From positions 3,791,999 to 3,855,998 of the forward strand of contig JANAVB010003999.1 in assembly GCA_029216955.1 (NCBI GenBank): a stretch of DNA of 64,000 nucleotides, read 5' to 3'. Position numbers and translations under genes: made by a program. Below, piece by piece: positions 24,155 to 35,713 of this stretch; positions within the stretch are counted from its first letter, which is position 1; the number at the start of each line of letters is the position of its first letter. The notes beneath the pieces were generated by a model. The model did no database searches, had not been told where the DNA came from, and saw only the letters and a program-made list of their open reading frames with translations. The stretch is from Iris pallida. Taxonomy: Eukaryota; Streptophyta; Magnoliopsida; Asparagales; Iridaceae.

Positions 24155-24916
24155 ATGGCCGTAATAGAAGGTAAATTTGCCACAATTTACACTAAAACGG
24201 TGTTTATAGATGTAAGGAAGGAAATCACCCGTTCTGATGCATATACTGTTCTCCATCATCACATCATAAGAGAGTCAGAAGTTTGCACTGTCCAAAAGTA
24301 TATGTCGCCAAACAGTGTCAACCGGAAGGTTACATTTGATCCGGCCGACAACATCATAAATTGTGAATGCTTGTGGATGGAGACCAAGGGGATTCCTTGT
24401 AGGCATATTTTTTCAGCAATGAAGAGATTGCAAATTGGAGATATTCCAAAGAACTTGATAAAATCTCGTTGGCTCAAGGATTGCAAAGAGAGTTATCTCT
24501 CCGGACCTGCCTCAGAAAGAACATTCATCCACCCAGACAGTATTGAGAACAGAAGGTATGGTGGTATTTATGAACAAGTTAATCTGTTTACATACTATTG
24601 TAAAAAATAAAGCAAAATTCAAGAGAGGGGAACGGAGTTGATGTCGTCTGTTCTGATGGAGTTGAAAGAAATGGTGACCGATATTGGTGAAGAAGAACAA
24701 ATGGTAGCTGATGCAGTTCATGGAGTGCATGAAGCTTTAAAAGAGCCAAATCCGGTAGCAACAAAAGGAAGGCCTTCTAAAGGGAAATCAAGCCAGCCTA
24801 CAGAAAGTCAGCCTATCCCGAAGCCTAGAGTATGTAGAGTTTGTAAAAAATTGGGTCACGATTTTCGTAATTGTAAAGTACGAAAGCGAAATAGCGACAA
24901 AGAGCAAATGGAATAA
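24155..24916 (+). pseudogene. FAR1/FHY3-type transposase gene, 3' part (SWIM and zinc knuckle)
   Basis: Continues the gene cut at 8910. It reads KFATIYTKTVFIDVRKEI, the usual link after the MULE domain, then a SWIM zinc finger (NCECLWMETKGIPCRHIF: C-x-C ... C-x-H). After a probable short intron (about 24584-24625) it reads a tail with a C-x2-C-x4-H-x4-C zinc knuckle (CRVCKKLGHDFRNC) and stops at 24914. Both pieces are in the order, strand and spacing expected of one FAR1-like protein. Without the 15.2-kb insertion the gene would be about 2.6 kb long. Confidence 0.85.
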
Positions 24917-24984
24917 AATGAAACGTCGTTGACTTAAGACAATGTCTTTCTTATGTGGCAAGATGTCATTCACACGAGACAATT

Positions 24985-25496
24985 TGATAAAAAAATATTT
25001 TCTCCAATGCAAAAGTTTGAGAAGACAATTAGATAAAAATGGAGAATATCAAATTTCAAGTTCAAAACGGAGAATATCAAAAATGGAGAAAATATGTTCT
25101 CCGTGCAGTTCAAAACGGAGAATATCATTCTCCGTTACAAATGACACGGAGAATATCATTCTCCATTTCAAATTAAAACGGAGAATGAACATTCTAATGT
25201 GTTTTTAACACTGGGAATCTTATCCTCCGTTTCAAATTAAACGGAGAATGCCGTTCTCCGTTCCAAATTAAACGGCGAATAGAATACTCAATCGTTTTAA
25301 TACTGGGAACGACATTCTCCGTGCAGTTCAAAACGGAGAATATAATTCTCCGTTACAAATGAAACGGAGAATATCATTCTCCGTTTTAAATTAAAACGGA
25401 GAATGAACATTCTAATGTGTTTTTAACACTGGGAATGCTATTCTCCGTGTAATTCAATACGGAGAATTCTATTCTCCGTTTAATAAAACACGGAGA
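24985..25496. repeat. Array of ATTCTCCGT/ACGGAGAAT palindromes
   Basis: About ten inverted pairs such as ACGGAGAAT then ATTCTCCGT, separated by short TTCAAATTAAA-type spacers. Larger modules include TGTTTTTAACACTGGGAAT at 25199 and 25419. The array starts about 70 bp after the FAR1-like stop. The same words recur at 27695-27955, in introns at 39735-39930 and 41590-41760, and (in 21-bp form) at 1-550 and 44697-45033. Confidence 0.9.
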
Positions 25497-25580
25497 ATGC
25501 TATTGTGGTGTCGTGGTTACAATGCTAGACTTGTATTTAAGAGGTCATTGGTTCAAATCTTGACTATAACAAAATTTTAT
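25497..25580 (+). mobile_element. SINE-like (tRNA-derived) fragment
   Basis: Contains GGTGTCGTGGTTACAATGCT and, about 35 bp on, a B-box-like GGTTCAAATCT (25550-25560), the spacing of an internal Pol III promoter. It has no cloverleaf strong enough to call a tRNA gene and is followed by an AT-rich tail. Confidence 0.4.
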
Positions 25581-25634
25581 TTTATTTATACTTTTTTTGT
25601 AAGTTATGTATGGGGCCCATTTAAAAGGGAACAA

Positions 25635-26005
25635 ACTTTGATACAAGAGAGAAACTTTGATACAGTAGGGGGTATCAAAGTTTTGATACCCCCTATGTAT
25701 GACATGTGGGCCATCTCAAAATTTATGTGTATATATATATATATATATTTACACGTTTTACAAAGCAGGAGGGGCCCACATGTCATACATAGGGGGTATC
25801 AAAACTTTGATACCCCCTACTGTATCAAAGTTTTGATACCCCCTATGTATGACATGTGGGCCCTCTTAAAATTTATGTGTATATATATGTGTACACATTT
25901 TATAAAGCAGGAAGGCCCCACATGTCATACATAGGGGATATCAAAACTTTGATACCCCCTACTGTATCAAGAAAAAAACTTTGATACAGTAGGGGTATCA
26001 AAGTT
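25635..26005. mobile_element. Two tandem foldback MITEs
   Basis: The unit TTGATACAGTAGGGGGTATC, followed by AAAGTTTTGATACCCCCTA and TGTATGACATGTGGGCC, occurs forward at 25657-25711 and 25819-25861. It occurs reverse-complemented at 25770-25818 and 25915-25970. Each copy folds on itself around a TATATA/GTGTATATAT centre. The two units share the middle terminal sequence. Confidence 0.8.
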
Positions 26006-26220
26006 GGCAGAATTCGAAGGGGCAGATTCATTGGTATTAATGGCATATAAATGGCAGTATTTGGGAGAGTTGTTCTAGTCTTACTTAGCTTTACTTGAGA
26101 AGGGGCAGATGCATTGGTATTGATAGAAATTAATTGAATTGAATTCGAAGTGGCTGCCACTTGGCGCATGAGTTCGAGTTATTCCATGCCTTATTATGGC
26201 AGTAGTGTAGGGAGAATTTG
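26006..26220. repeat. Left copy of a repeat that brackets a modular block
   Basis: Contains GAAGGGGCAGATTCATTGGT, GGCATATAAATGGCAG and TGCCACTTGGCGCATGAGTT. The same words return at 27958-28180 in the same orientation, so the pair frames the 26225-27410 block. No gene is seen. Confidence 0.7.
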
Positions 26221-26224
26221 TTCT

Positions 26225-27410
26225 CATCTCACTTAGCTTTTCTTGTGGAGATGGACTCTACCGATCCCCCGCCTTGGCAAGACGCTTTCCTCTTGGTTGT
26301 CGATCTCCTCGTTCGAAGAAGCTTTGGTGGTGAAGTCCTTCAGAAGACTGAGATGTGCCTGGGTTTGGATTTGTTGCCAACCCACGCTCTGTCGAAGCGC
26401 CCGTACGTTGATTGGCTCAGACTATGCACGGTGTTCCTTTGCCGCAAGGAGTTCATTTCTTCAACGTGTTCCATTGGTCTGACGATGCACGGTGGTGAAG
26501 TCCTGCCTGGGTTTGGATTTATTGCCAACCCACGCTCTGTCGAAGCGCCCGTACGTTGATTGGCTCGGACTATGCACGGTTTTTCTTTACCGCAAGGAGT
26601 TCACTTCTTCGACATGTTCCAGGATGAAGAAGGATGCCTTTGCACGATGCTCTGCCTCAAGGAATTCCTTTGCCTCAGTGAGTTCCTTTGCTCGGACGAT
26701 GCACGATGAAGTGACTTGCCTCAAGGAGTCATCCAACGTTTCCTATGCTCTGACGATGCACGATGAAGAACATCTACCACGTGGACACGAACTGAAAGAC
26801 GACGGAGAACAAAACTCCTCCTTCACAGTCGAAGCTTTCAATTGAATTCCTTGAGGCAAATCGTTTCATCGTGTTTCGTCAGAGCATAGGAACCTTTGGA
26901 TGACTCCTTGAGGCAAATCACTTCATCGTGCATCGTCAGAGCAAGAGCAAGATGAATTCCTTGAGGTACAGGAACAGAAGCAAAGGAATTCATTGAGAGC
27001 AAAGGACCTTGCAAAGGAATTCCTTGAGGCAGAGTACCTTGCAAAGGCATCCTTCTTTATCCTGGAGATGCACTCTATCGATCCCCCACCTTGGCAAGAC
27101 TCTTTCCTGCTGGTTACTGGAAGAGCCGCAGGGTTTTGGTTGAAGACGCTTTGGTGGTGAAGTCCTTCAGAAGACTGAGATGTGCCTGGGTTTGGATTTA
27201 TTGTCGACCCACACTCTGTCGAAGCGCTCGCACTTTGATTCGCTCTGACTATGCACGGAGTTCCTTTGTTCATGGAGTTCCATTGCTCTGACTATGCACG
27301 GAGTTCCTTTGTCCAGGGAGTTCCATTGCTCTGACGATGCACGATGAAGTGATTTTCCTCAAGGAATTCCTTTGCCTCAAGGAGTTCCATTGCTCTGCGA
27401 TGCCTGCACG
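26225..27410. repeat. Modular repeat block, direct and inverted units
   Basis: A module running from GGTGAAGTCC through TGGGTTTGGATTTRTTGYC and CACGCTCTGTCGAAGCGCCC to GACTATGCACGG occurs at about 26330, 26490 and 27155. A second module (TCTATCGATCCCCCACCTTG and similar) occurs at 26258 and 27071. Short CTCAAGGAATTCCTTTGCC words occur direct (26640-26740, 27355-27390) and inverted (26840-27050). Open frames are short, overlap on both strands and match nothing I recognise, so I do not call a gene. Confidence 0.65.
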
Positions 27411-27955
27411 CAGCTCACATTCAACTTTTTTCTTGATAGTAGGATTTTATGTAGTATTTCAGACTTTCATAATGTAAATGTAACTCAAAATGTTAAACTT
27501 TTCGTAGTTTTCACAATATAAATGTAACTCAAAAATGATTTTATTATAAAAGACAACAGAGCAGACATTATAAAAGACAGAAGTTCTCTTGAAATCTAAT
27601 TCTTTGCCCATACCAACCTCATCATTGTAGTCTTCTTAGCCCATACCAACCTCGTCATATTCTCATCAAGCTCATCTTCATTCTCGTTTTCAAACTAAAC
27701 GGAGAATAACATTCTACGTTTCGAAAGACACGGAGAACGTCATTCTCCGTTTAAATAAAAACGGCGAATGAACATTTTAATGTGTTTTACCACTGGGAAT
27801 GTTATTCTCCGTTTCAAGACAGACGGAGAATGTTATTATCCGTTCCAAAATAAACGGTGAATAGAATCCTCAAACGAATTAATTTAAACAGGAATGTTAT
27901 TCTCCGTTTCAAGTAAACGGAGAATTCCATTCTCCGTTCCAAATAAAACGGAGAA
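27411..27955. repeat. AT-rich spacer then ATTCTCCGT palindrome array
   Basis: 27411-27690 is AT-rich with no gene (an AACTCAAAAATGATTTTATT-type phrase recurs at 28220). From 27695 to 27955 the ATTCTCCGT/ACGGAGAAT pairs and the CACTGGGAATG module reappear, as at 24985-25496. The array lies downstream of the Ulp1-A stop, so the two arrays face each other between convergent genes. Confidence 0.85.
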
Positions 27956-28322
27956 TATAATCCGAAGGGGCAGATTCATTAGGAATAAATGGCATATAAA
28001 TGGAAGAATTCATTGGTATTAATGGCATATAAATGGCAGATTCATTGGTATTAATGAAAATAAAAGTGACTGCCACTTGGCGCATGAGTTCGAACTGTTA
28101 AATTTTGCCAATAAATGGCAGAAGTTGGGAGAGCTTATTATAAAAATGACTGCAACTTGGCGCATGAGTTCGAGTTGTTTCATATGTAAATAAAAGTCAA
28201 ACTTTTCGTGGTTTTGACAATGTAAATGTAATTCAAAAATAATTTTATTATAAAAGCAGAGCTTATAAAAGACAGAAGTTCCTTGCCCAATTACATCATA
28301 ATTACATTGTTGTTTTACAATG
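27956..28322. repeat. Right copy of the bracketing repeat and short 3' flank
   Basis: Contains GGCATATAAATGG three times, and TGCCACTTGGCGCATGAGTT and TGCAACTTGGCGCATGAGTT at about 28073 and 28152. It matches 26006-26220. From 28181 the text is AT-rich 3' flank of the Ulp1-A gene. Confidence 0.65.
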
Positions 28323-29190
28323 TCATTGCTTGGTTCGTGTTACATATTTGCTTGAAAGCAACTCCTTAGCCCATGCCAACCTCATCGTTGTCATCTTCTG
28401 GTGAGTTTCATTGTCATTTCCTCTCGGTATTTCGAAGGGAGTAGTCGTCAATATATTCATATAATACGCCGTGTACAAGAGGCAGTTGGGTGCCCGTTGT
28501 TGTGGACAATTTGGAGAACAATTCAGCACTTTGCTCTCATACTCCATCTTTGCCGGGCATCTCTCCCTCATCTTATCAACTTTTATCCTGACGATAGGCT
28601 CTAAGGTGTTCTTCATTAATTCTGCATCCACCTTGCACTTATCGTACCTGTTTTGCCTCAAGGAGTTGTAGTGTGTCCAGTCGTAGGAGATAAAGTAGAA
28701 TGTGAGCAGAGTATAGTGTTTGATGGATGCATTAAAGAGTGGGATGAATAGCAACTCTATGTCGTCCTCCAAACCCATGACGAAGTCTACTAACTCTGTT
28801 TGGATGTCTTCAAGGGCGCCGACTTTTGCATCTCGTGCATTGGCACGTTCAACGATGGTCTGTTTCCCAAAAACAAAACACAATATCATGAGTAATTTTT
28901 TCTGTCATTTTTTATCGCACATGAATATAGATTTTTTTTGTTTGAATTCTTACCAATGTGTGGGCCATCATGAATGCAGACCACTTATGTGATTGGGGCG
29001 CCGGCTTTTGCTTCTGGATCAATGGCACGTCCTTTGAACTAGACGGGGCACACCTTTTACTGCCTTGAATTTTTCTCAACTTCCTTATTATTATGTCCAG
29101 TATGCCAGCCTCCATGTCGTCATAGTTGAGTATGTCTTGCATGTCTACTGTCGACAGCTGGACTGAAACTCCTTTTTCACCCTTTTTCAC
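28323..29190 (-). pseudogene. Ulp1-like (C48) protease gene A, 3' part
   Basis: Two exons in phase: 28954-29190 (TVDMQDILNYDDMEAGI, basic linker, SHKWSAFMMAHTL) with donor GTAAGAAT, and 28323-28859 with acceptor AAACAG. The last exon holds the C48 protease core: IKHYTLLTF (catalytic His), 17 residues on HYNSLRQ (where the catalytic Asp usually sits, here Asn), and CPQQRAPNCLLYTAYYM (Gln helper and Cys, with Asn for the usual Asp before Cys and Leu for Gly after). C48 enzymes cleave SUMO-like proteins. The Asn at the Asp position and the 10.5-kb interruption make activity unlikely. Its 5' part is at 39648-41961. Confidence 0.8.
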
Positions 29191-29789
29191 CCTTCTATAT
29201 TCAGGGTTATCCTTCCTTGGACGAGATTCCGCTCCAACTTGGTTAGGATAGCTAAGGTGACATCGTTGACGTTCTTCATGACTTCTCTCGTGATATCCAT
29301 CTGTTCTTGTTGGGCTTCAGCTTGAGCTTTCTGGTACTCCAGGATTTCTTGAAATAGAGCAACCATTTGGGAGGTATTTGCTGGTACTGGTGGAGCAACA
29401 TGAATGGGTACTTCCCCAAGGAAAAGTAACCCATTTTGAGAAGAGGTAGGATTTGCCAGTGTAGTGAGAACTTCACTAGATGAATTATGGGGATGATCAA
29501 ACAGCTGGTGGGGTGTAAAGCTTGGATTTGGTTGAGGAGGCGGGGTTCGATCCGGAGATGACACCTCATTGACAGCAGGATTGGTTTCGTCAGTGGTCAT
29601 TCTCTGGAAGGTTTAGGATGCAAACATAAGCAAGGTATCCTACCAGTCTATAATTAAACAAAATATTTATCATATATTTATATACCGGTCCTAGGTTGTG
29701 GCAATTTAATGTTCTAGTGTTCTATTTGTTTCTAACATGATTCTCCTAAGTTGTTGATTTTAGACCTACATGGGCCACCACTAAAAACA
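29191..29789 (-). pseudogene. Truncated leader and gag start of second Ty3 element
   Basis: Near-identical to 36061-36667: the leader with GTGGTGGCCCATG, then a gag start at 29600 reading TTDETNPAVNEVSSPDRT. It is cut at about 29193, and a one-base deletion shifts the frame near 29250. It lies beyond the 3' LTR, so this element too is arranged LTR-internal-LTR-partial internal. Confidence 0.9.
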
Positions 29790-32772
29790 TGTCACGACCC
29801 GATCCCAATTTCTTGGGTCGAACCGGATCATGCCCAGCCTGCACCGTTGTTGAGACGGCGGCAGTAAGCTGTATCTCCGTTTGCAGGTAACATCAACAAC
29901 ATAATAAAATTGCCACAACTTTTATTCGATTAATAAAAACTTTTACAATAGAAGAATTTCTTACAATTGAAAATTTATACAATTATCATGAAGAACAACT
30001 CAAGCAACTAGCTTCTTAGCCTCAGATCCTCGTGGAACAGGCAATCCTCAGTGTAACCTAAAAATGTTGGTCTCCAGTCAGGAGGGAGCAAAGTACAATT
30101 ATGAAAATCTACAATTCAACTAATAATTAATAATTTACAATTATAAACAATTTAGAAATGCAATATTTTCCAACAGTTCTACAATTGAAAACATGTGATT
30201 TGAGTAAGTAACGACTATGACCGGTTTGGGATGATTCACTGATATGATCCGGCCTATCCCCGTGTGTGAGAGGGGTAAGCTCGTACAATCCTATTACTAA
30301 AAGTTTTAGGGTATTGGTCATAGACGCTACACTACTCCCCCAATATCCCGAGTCAATTAGATTCAATGAGGCAATGAGACAATAACAATCAATACTCTAG
30401 GAGAGAGTTCCGTGTAGAATTGTGGTTTAAGCATGCAAGATTACTATTACTAATTAAATTGCAAACAATCACAACTGTACTTGCCTTGAATTTCAATTGG
30501 TCGAGATTTGTACTTCGGGATTCGAAAGGTCACGTTCTTCCTTGAAATCCTACATTCCGGGGAACTTTATCTCAGAAATACAAATACCAGAAAAATCTAG
30601 TTGCAATCTCTATTTGTCTTTCCTAGTCTATTTTAGTTATTAGCTAGCTAACACTCATCACAACGTTTACTAATGAGTTTGAATTTAGAAATTCAATTTA
30701 TTTAGGTTTTTCGGGAAAACTTGTAATTTTCAATTTAATATAAAACTTGGTATTTATTAACTTATTGGAAAAAAGATTGGTGTTTTATAATTATATATAA
30801 AAATATAATTTCTTTTCTTAAAATAAGAAAATCGTGAATTATTAATTAATAATAATATTGATTAATCCTACTCGTTTACTCAATCCCAGAAATCACAAAT
30901 CTATTGTTCCTACTGATTACAAAATTTTACAGAAGATAAAAGAATAGGCTTATGCCCTTACAAATTAATACATGAATTTAAATAAGAGAAAAATGGGTTA
31001 GTCCTATAAATCACCTACAAAAATTAAATAATAAAATTTTAATTAAATTTGTAATTTATTAGAAGTCTCAGAACTGGTCCAATCTTCATATACAGCTACT
31101 CTGCCTCAACGTCCGGTCGAACCGGTGCGTTTGCATTTCGCTAGGGCCCAGTGACCGTTAAGATCGTTGCCCAAAAATAATATTTAAAATAATATTATTT
31201 CCGAAAACCATTTTAAAATTATTTTTTTATATTTTTATAAAAAATTTGGCAGCATTTCCTCTATTTTTTGGTCAACCCAAAAACTGGGAAACGCTCCGAT
31301 TATTTGCAAAATAACTCCCAAACCCGAAATATATATAAAACATCCACAGAAATAATTTTCCGAAGCCAATTCGGAATCCCGAAATAATATCGGAATTTCC
31401 GAAACGGACTCGGAATTCCCGAAAACACATCGGAAACCACAGAACAGAAAACCACAGAACTATTTCCAAAGCCAACCATTCATTCCAAATCCCACAGAAT
31501 AGAAATTTATATAAAAATCTCTAACACAGAACTACGTTCGGGAATTCCGAAATCGAAAGATCACAGAATTAACTTCCGAATGATTCTCGGAAAACCCGAG
31601 AATCCACAGAACGTAGTTCTGTCCAGAAAATCCGATTTAAATCACAGAACCAAACCACAGCAAACAATTTCCGAAAAAATTTCGGAAAAGCCGAAATGAT
31701 AACGTAATTGTAACGTTACCGAAAAACCCGAATTCCCGAAGGAATCGGTTGGACCAGAAATCATCAGAGACTAAAAGAGTACTACAGGATTATCCAGAAG
31801 TTACCAGAACCGAATCCAAAAAGGATTCCGAAAATCCAGTAATGGAACCCGGGACACGTGGTGGCGGGCGACTAGCAACGGATTGAGCAACCGGGAACAG
31901 CACGAACGGACGGTACAAACCGGGCGGTCGACCGGGGCTGTCGCCGGCGGGCGGACGGGAAAGGCCGCGGGATCGGGGCGCCGGGGAGTCGGGTTGGCGG
32001 CGGTCGGCCTAGGGGCGGATCGACTCCGGGCAGAGGCGCCGGGGTCGGATCGGGACAGCGGTTCGCCGGGATCGGCCTCGAAAGTCGCCGGAAAATTGTG
32101 GGGAAAGAGGGGAAGATGTAGTTTGGAGTGAGGAGAATGAGGAATAGGGGTTTAAATAGGGAAGAGTAGGTTGGGGGTTACCCATAGGGGAGATGGAGAG
32201 TCCTCCAGCCATTAACTCCGGCCGGCGATGGGGAGGGAAAAGGTCGGACGTTGCGTCGGGTTGGAACTCGAAGAACTTCTTCGGTTGAAGAAGAAGAAGT
32301 AAAGCTTCTTAATTTCCACAGCAACAAATGAGCCAACTAAATGAATGAATGAAAGAATGTTACAGCAAGCTCCTATTTGTCACAACACATGGGTCTAATG
32401 GGTTTGTAACCCATTAAATGGATTTGGGCTAGCCATTCACCTAATGAGTTTGGGCCAAAGGTGTTTGGGTCTAAAATGGCTAAGGCTTTAAGAAATAAGT
32501 TTTGGGCCAAAAAATCAATAGTAAAATAATTTTTTTTTTAAAAAAATATAATCAATATTTGAAAATTCTAAAATTCGTTTTTAAAAAAATAATTTAAGTT
32601 GCATTATGATTTAGGATCGGGTCTGGCCAAACAAGCAAAAATTCCATGTTAATTATTTTGAAAAATAATAATTAATATCTACACTAACAATTCACAATTT
32701 AAAAATGATAACATTATTCTAACAAATAAATTTTTTAAATTGACATAAAAAAATAAAATTACGGGTTTCACA
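29790..32772 (-). mobile_element. Second Ty3 element, 3' LTR (LTR A), 2983 bp
   Basis: Plus-strand ends are TGTCACGACCC and GGGTTTCACA. Nearly identical to 36668-39647. On the minus strand it starts TGTGAAACCC after the purine-rich tract at 32773-32790. A CCTATTTAAACCCC box on the minus strand (about 32147-32160) is the likely LTR promoter. The GC-rich stretch (31850-32230) gives spurious open frames. Confidence 0.93.
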
Positions 32773-35713
32773 ACCTTCCCTCCTTATAAAATTTCGTCCT
32801 CGAAATTTAAGGATAGGTAGGGTAGGACAGGATTATCACAAATCAAGCAGGTACAAGTACTGAGCTCGTAACTCAGGTCCAACAATAAGAATTGCCAAGG
32901 CAGTCGTGAATGAGACGTTCAGGGATAAGTTTTAACTATGTCGCCATCCACGTAGAACAATAATATATAAAAGCGAACCAAAATACACGAGGTTGATCAG
33001 ACCATCATGTACCGGTTCTGATTAGACAATATATTAGTGGATGCATCCAATAAGATACTGTCATGATCAAGCTCGATAGAGAAATAAGCTTGTAAAACTA
33101 GGCTAACTTAGCATTAGTCAAGTTTAGAACGAAAGATAATGATTGCAAGAAATATGAGTTATGGGGTGGCTCAGAGTTTCTGATCTTCTTCTCACCTCTG
33201 TCTACGCTTGCTATTGGCTTCTCCGGTACTGTAAAGCTTGATTTATTCTTCAGCTCTGAATGGTCCAAAACATTACCCGGATTCAAGATGCAATTTCTGA
33301 ATTGTGAAATAAGGATGACGTTGTGTACACTCTCAAGATTAGCTGGTAGAGCTAACTGTGTGTTACTTCTTAAAACTTTAAATGGTCCGATGTACTAGAC
33401 TCAACTTTCCTGCTCTGCCAAAACTGGTCGTTCCTCTGGTAGGAGAGATATTCACACAGACACTAATTCCTTCTTCAAACTTCACTGATCAACGACTACA
33501 TTTAATCCCAACGCTTCTGTCTATCTTGGCAATCCTAAGCTTGTCCTTCATTATCTCTTCTGCGTCAGTCACCATCTCTAGATCCAACAGTACTCTTTCT
33601 CCTACGTCGTCCCATGTCAATTGTATACGGAAACAACGTCCAGAACTTCAGATGATGCTAATGTGGTAGTTGTTGTAAGAACACTCTACCAAAAATAAAT
33701 AATCTTCTAGATTCCAAAATGCAAGATCCTTGGCATGTCTTCAAACATCTGGATTGACCTCTTTAATTTTCCGCCAATTTATACTCCTCGTACAATGCTG
33801 TCAACTTCTAAATGAACAAATCAATTTGTAGGGAATAAAGTGATCTGATTTAGTCTGTTAGTCCACAAAAATCCAATTGGTGTTCTTCCCTCCTTGGGAA
33901 CAGGGTAATCCTGATACAAAATTTATTGTTTATGTGTTTCAACTTCCACTTCCAAATTGTCCAGCTGCTGCAACAAGCTTGCTGGTTTCTACTAAACTCC
34001 TTATGTTGACCAATTAAAATATCTAACTCCATACTTGGAATTTATCTTTCTTCATTCTATAACACCAATTAATGATACGCATGTTCCGAGACCTTTTTTT
34101 TTTTTTTTTTTTTTTTGAAAGTGTGAGATACTGTGACTGGTGTGCTTCTTTCATCAGCTCGTTCCTCCAATCGCCAGATGGTACGCAACCTCGTACCATT
34201 CTTCAGAGCTCCATCATTGGAGAAATCCTCAATTGTTTTCTGCTAACACTTGATCTCTAAATGTACATCGTGACTTGTCTTGAAACTGAGTCTCCTTGAT
34301 TTCGTCCATCAAAGTCGAGCATACTTGCAACTTTATCAATTCTGAATTAGCATCCAGCTCCACCCTTCTATTTCCAGTCCAACTTCCTGATGTCTTCTAG
34401 CAGGTTCCGCTCCTTGGTTAAAACTTCACCATCAATATCAACTTCCACATTTTCTAATCGGTATTGTAGATCAGATTCAGTCATATTCGTTGCCTAATGT
34501 CCAGCTCTTTCTGAGTGAAGACATATTTCAGACTTCTGTAGTCCGTATATATATTTTCACTCCCTTTCCATAAAATAATACTTCCATATCTTCAAAATAA
34601 GTTCCAAATTATATGTGGGATAGCTCTTCTCATGAGTCTGTAATTGCCTAGATATGTAAGCAATTATTTTCCCATGTTATTGAAGAACGCAACCCAATCC
34701 TTTTTCAGAAATATTACTGTAGATTAAAAATCACCGATTCCTGCGGGTAGCGCAAGGATTTGTGCAGTGATAAACCTCTTCTTCAGCTTCTTAGGTGTCG
34801 CCTGACAATTCTTCGTCCAGATGAACTATTTATTCTTCCGATTAAGCTTCGTCATCGGCTCAGCAATCTTGGCGAACAACTTCCGGTATTAGTCAGCCGT
34901 AACCTCAGCTACTAAATCTTGGGTATACCATTTCTCCACAGTGGCTATCTTCTTGAGATTCTTCGAAATTTCTTCTCTTGTGACAATATGGGCAAAACCA
35001 CCTTGTCTAAGAAAATTCACTTTTAGTTAGCTTTTCCTCTTTCCAAAACTTTTCTCATATGCTCTTCATGCTCTTCTTCAGTCTTCGAGTATATCGGAAT
35101 GTCATCTATGGAAAAGACAACAAACTGATTCAAATACTCATAAAAGACTCGGTTCATGAGATTCATGAACACAGCAGGAGCATTTGTCAGTCCAGACGAC
35201 ATGACCAACAACTATCCTTATTTGAATGCCGTTTTGGGAATGTCTTCTTTCCTGACCTTGATCTGATGGTAGTTAGATCTGAGGTCGATCTTGGAAAACA
35301 CCTTAAGTCCACTCAAATTGATTCAAACAGATTATCAATCTAGGAAAAAGGGTACTTGTTCTTCAGTGTCCGATAGTCGATACACATCCGTATTATTTCA
35401 TCCTTCTTGGACACAGGTGCTCCCTAGAGTGAAGCTCTGTCTTAAAGTCTTTAGTCCATAGTTCTGATCCTTCATCTTCTTGGCTTCCTTCAGGTTGACT
35501 CTATAGCATCCCTTAGAGATAGGAAAAGAGTCGAGAACTAGGTCAATGGTGAATGTCTAGAGTAATCCAGAAGATATATTAGAGAGGACATCTACCATAA
35601 GATGTAACTAAGATTTTTATTCATATAAAAGTATTACAACAAAACTCTCATAATTGATCTAAGGACATCTTGTTACATCTTTAATAGATATTGCTACTCA
35701 GCAGTCTTAGGTA
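32773..35713 (-). pseudogene. Heavily decayed, internally deleted Ty3 pol
   Basis: Recognisable minus-strand scraps are [14 protein letters not shown] and [10 protein letters not shown] of reverse transcriptase (35023-35211), RNase H/RT-like text near 34500-34700, and the integrase end NVLDHSEL with a PEKPIASVDR segment (33098-33286). The polypurine tract and TTTCGAGGACGAAATTTT lie at 32773-32815. Most of the integrase core is missing and stops are frequent. A T-run (34087-34112) marks a possible small retroposed insertion. Decay here contrasts with the almost identical LTRs. Confidence 0.85.

Noticed and set aside
31883..32212. GC-rich ORFs in LTR A
   Set aside because: They lie in LTR promoter-proximal sequence and are not conserved in frame with the near-identical LTR B.
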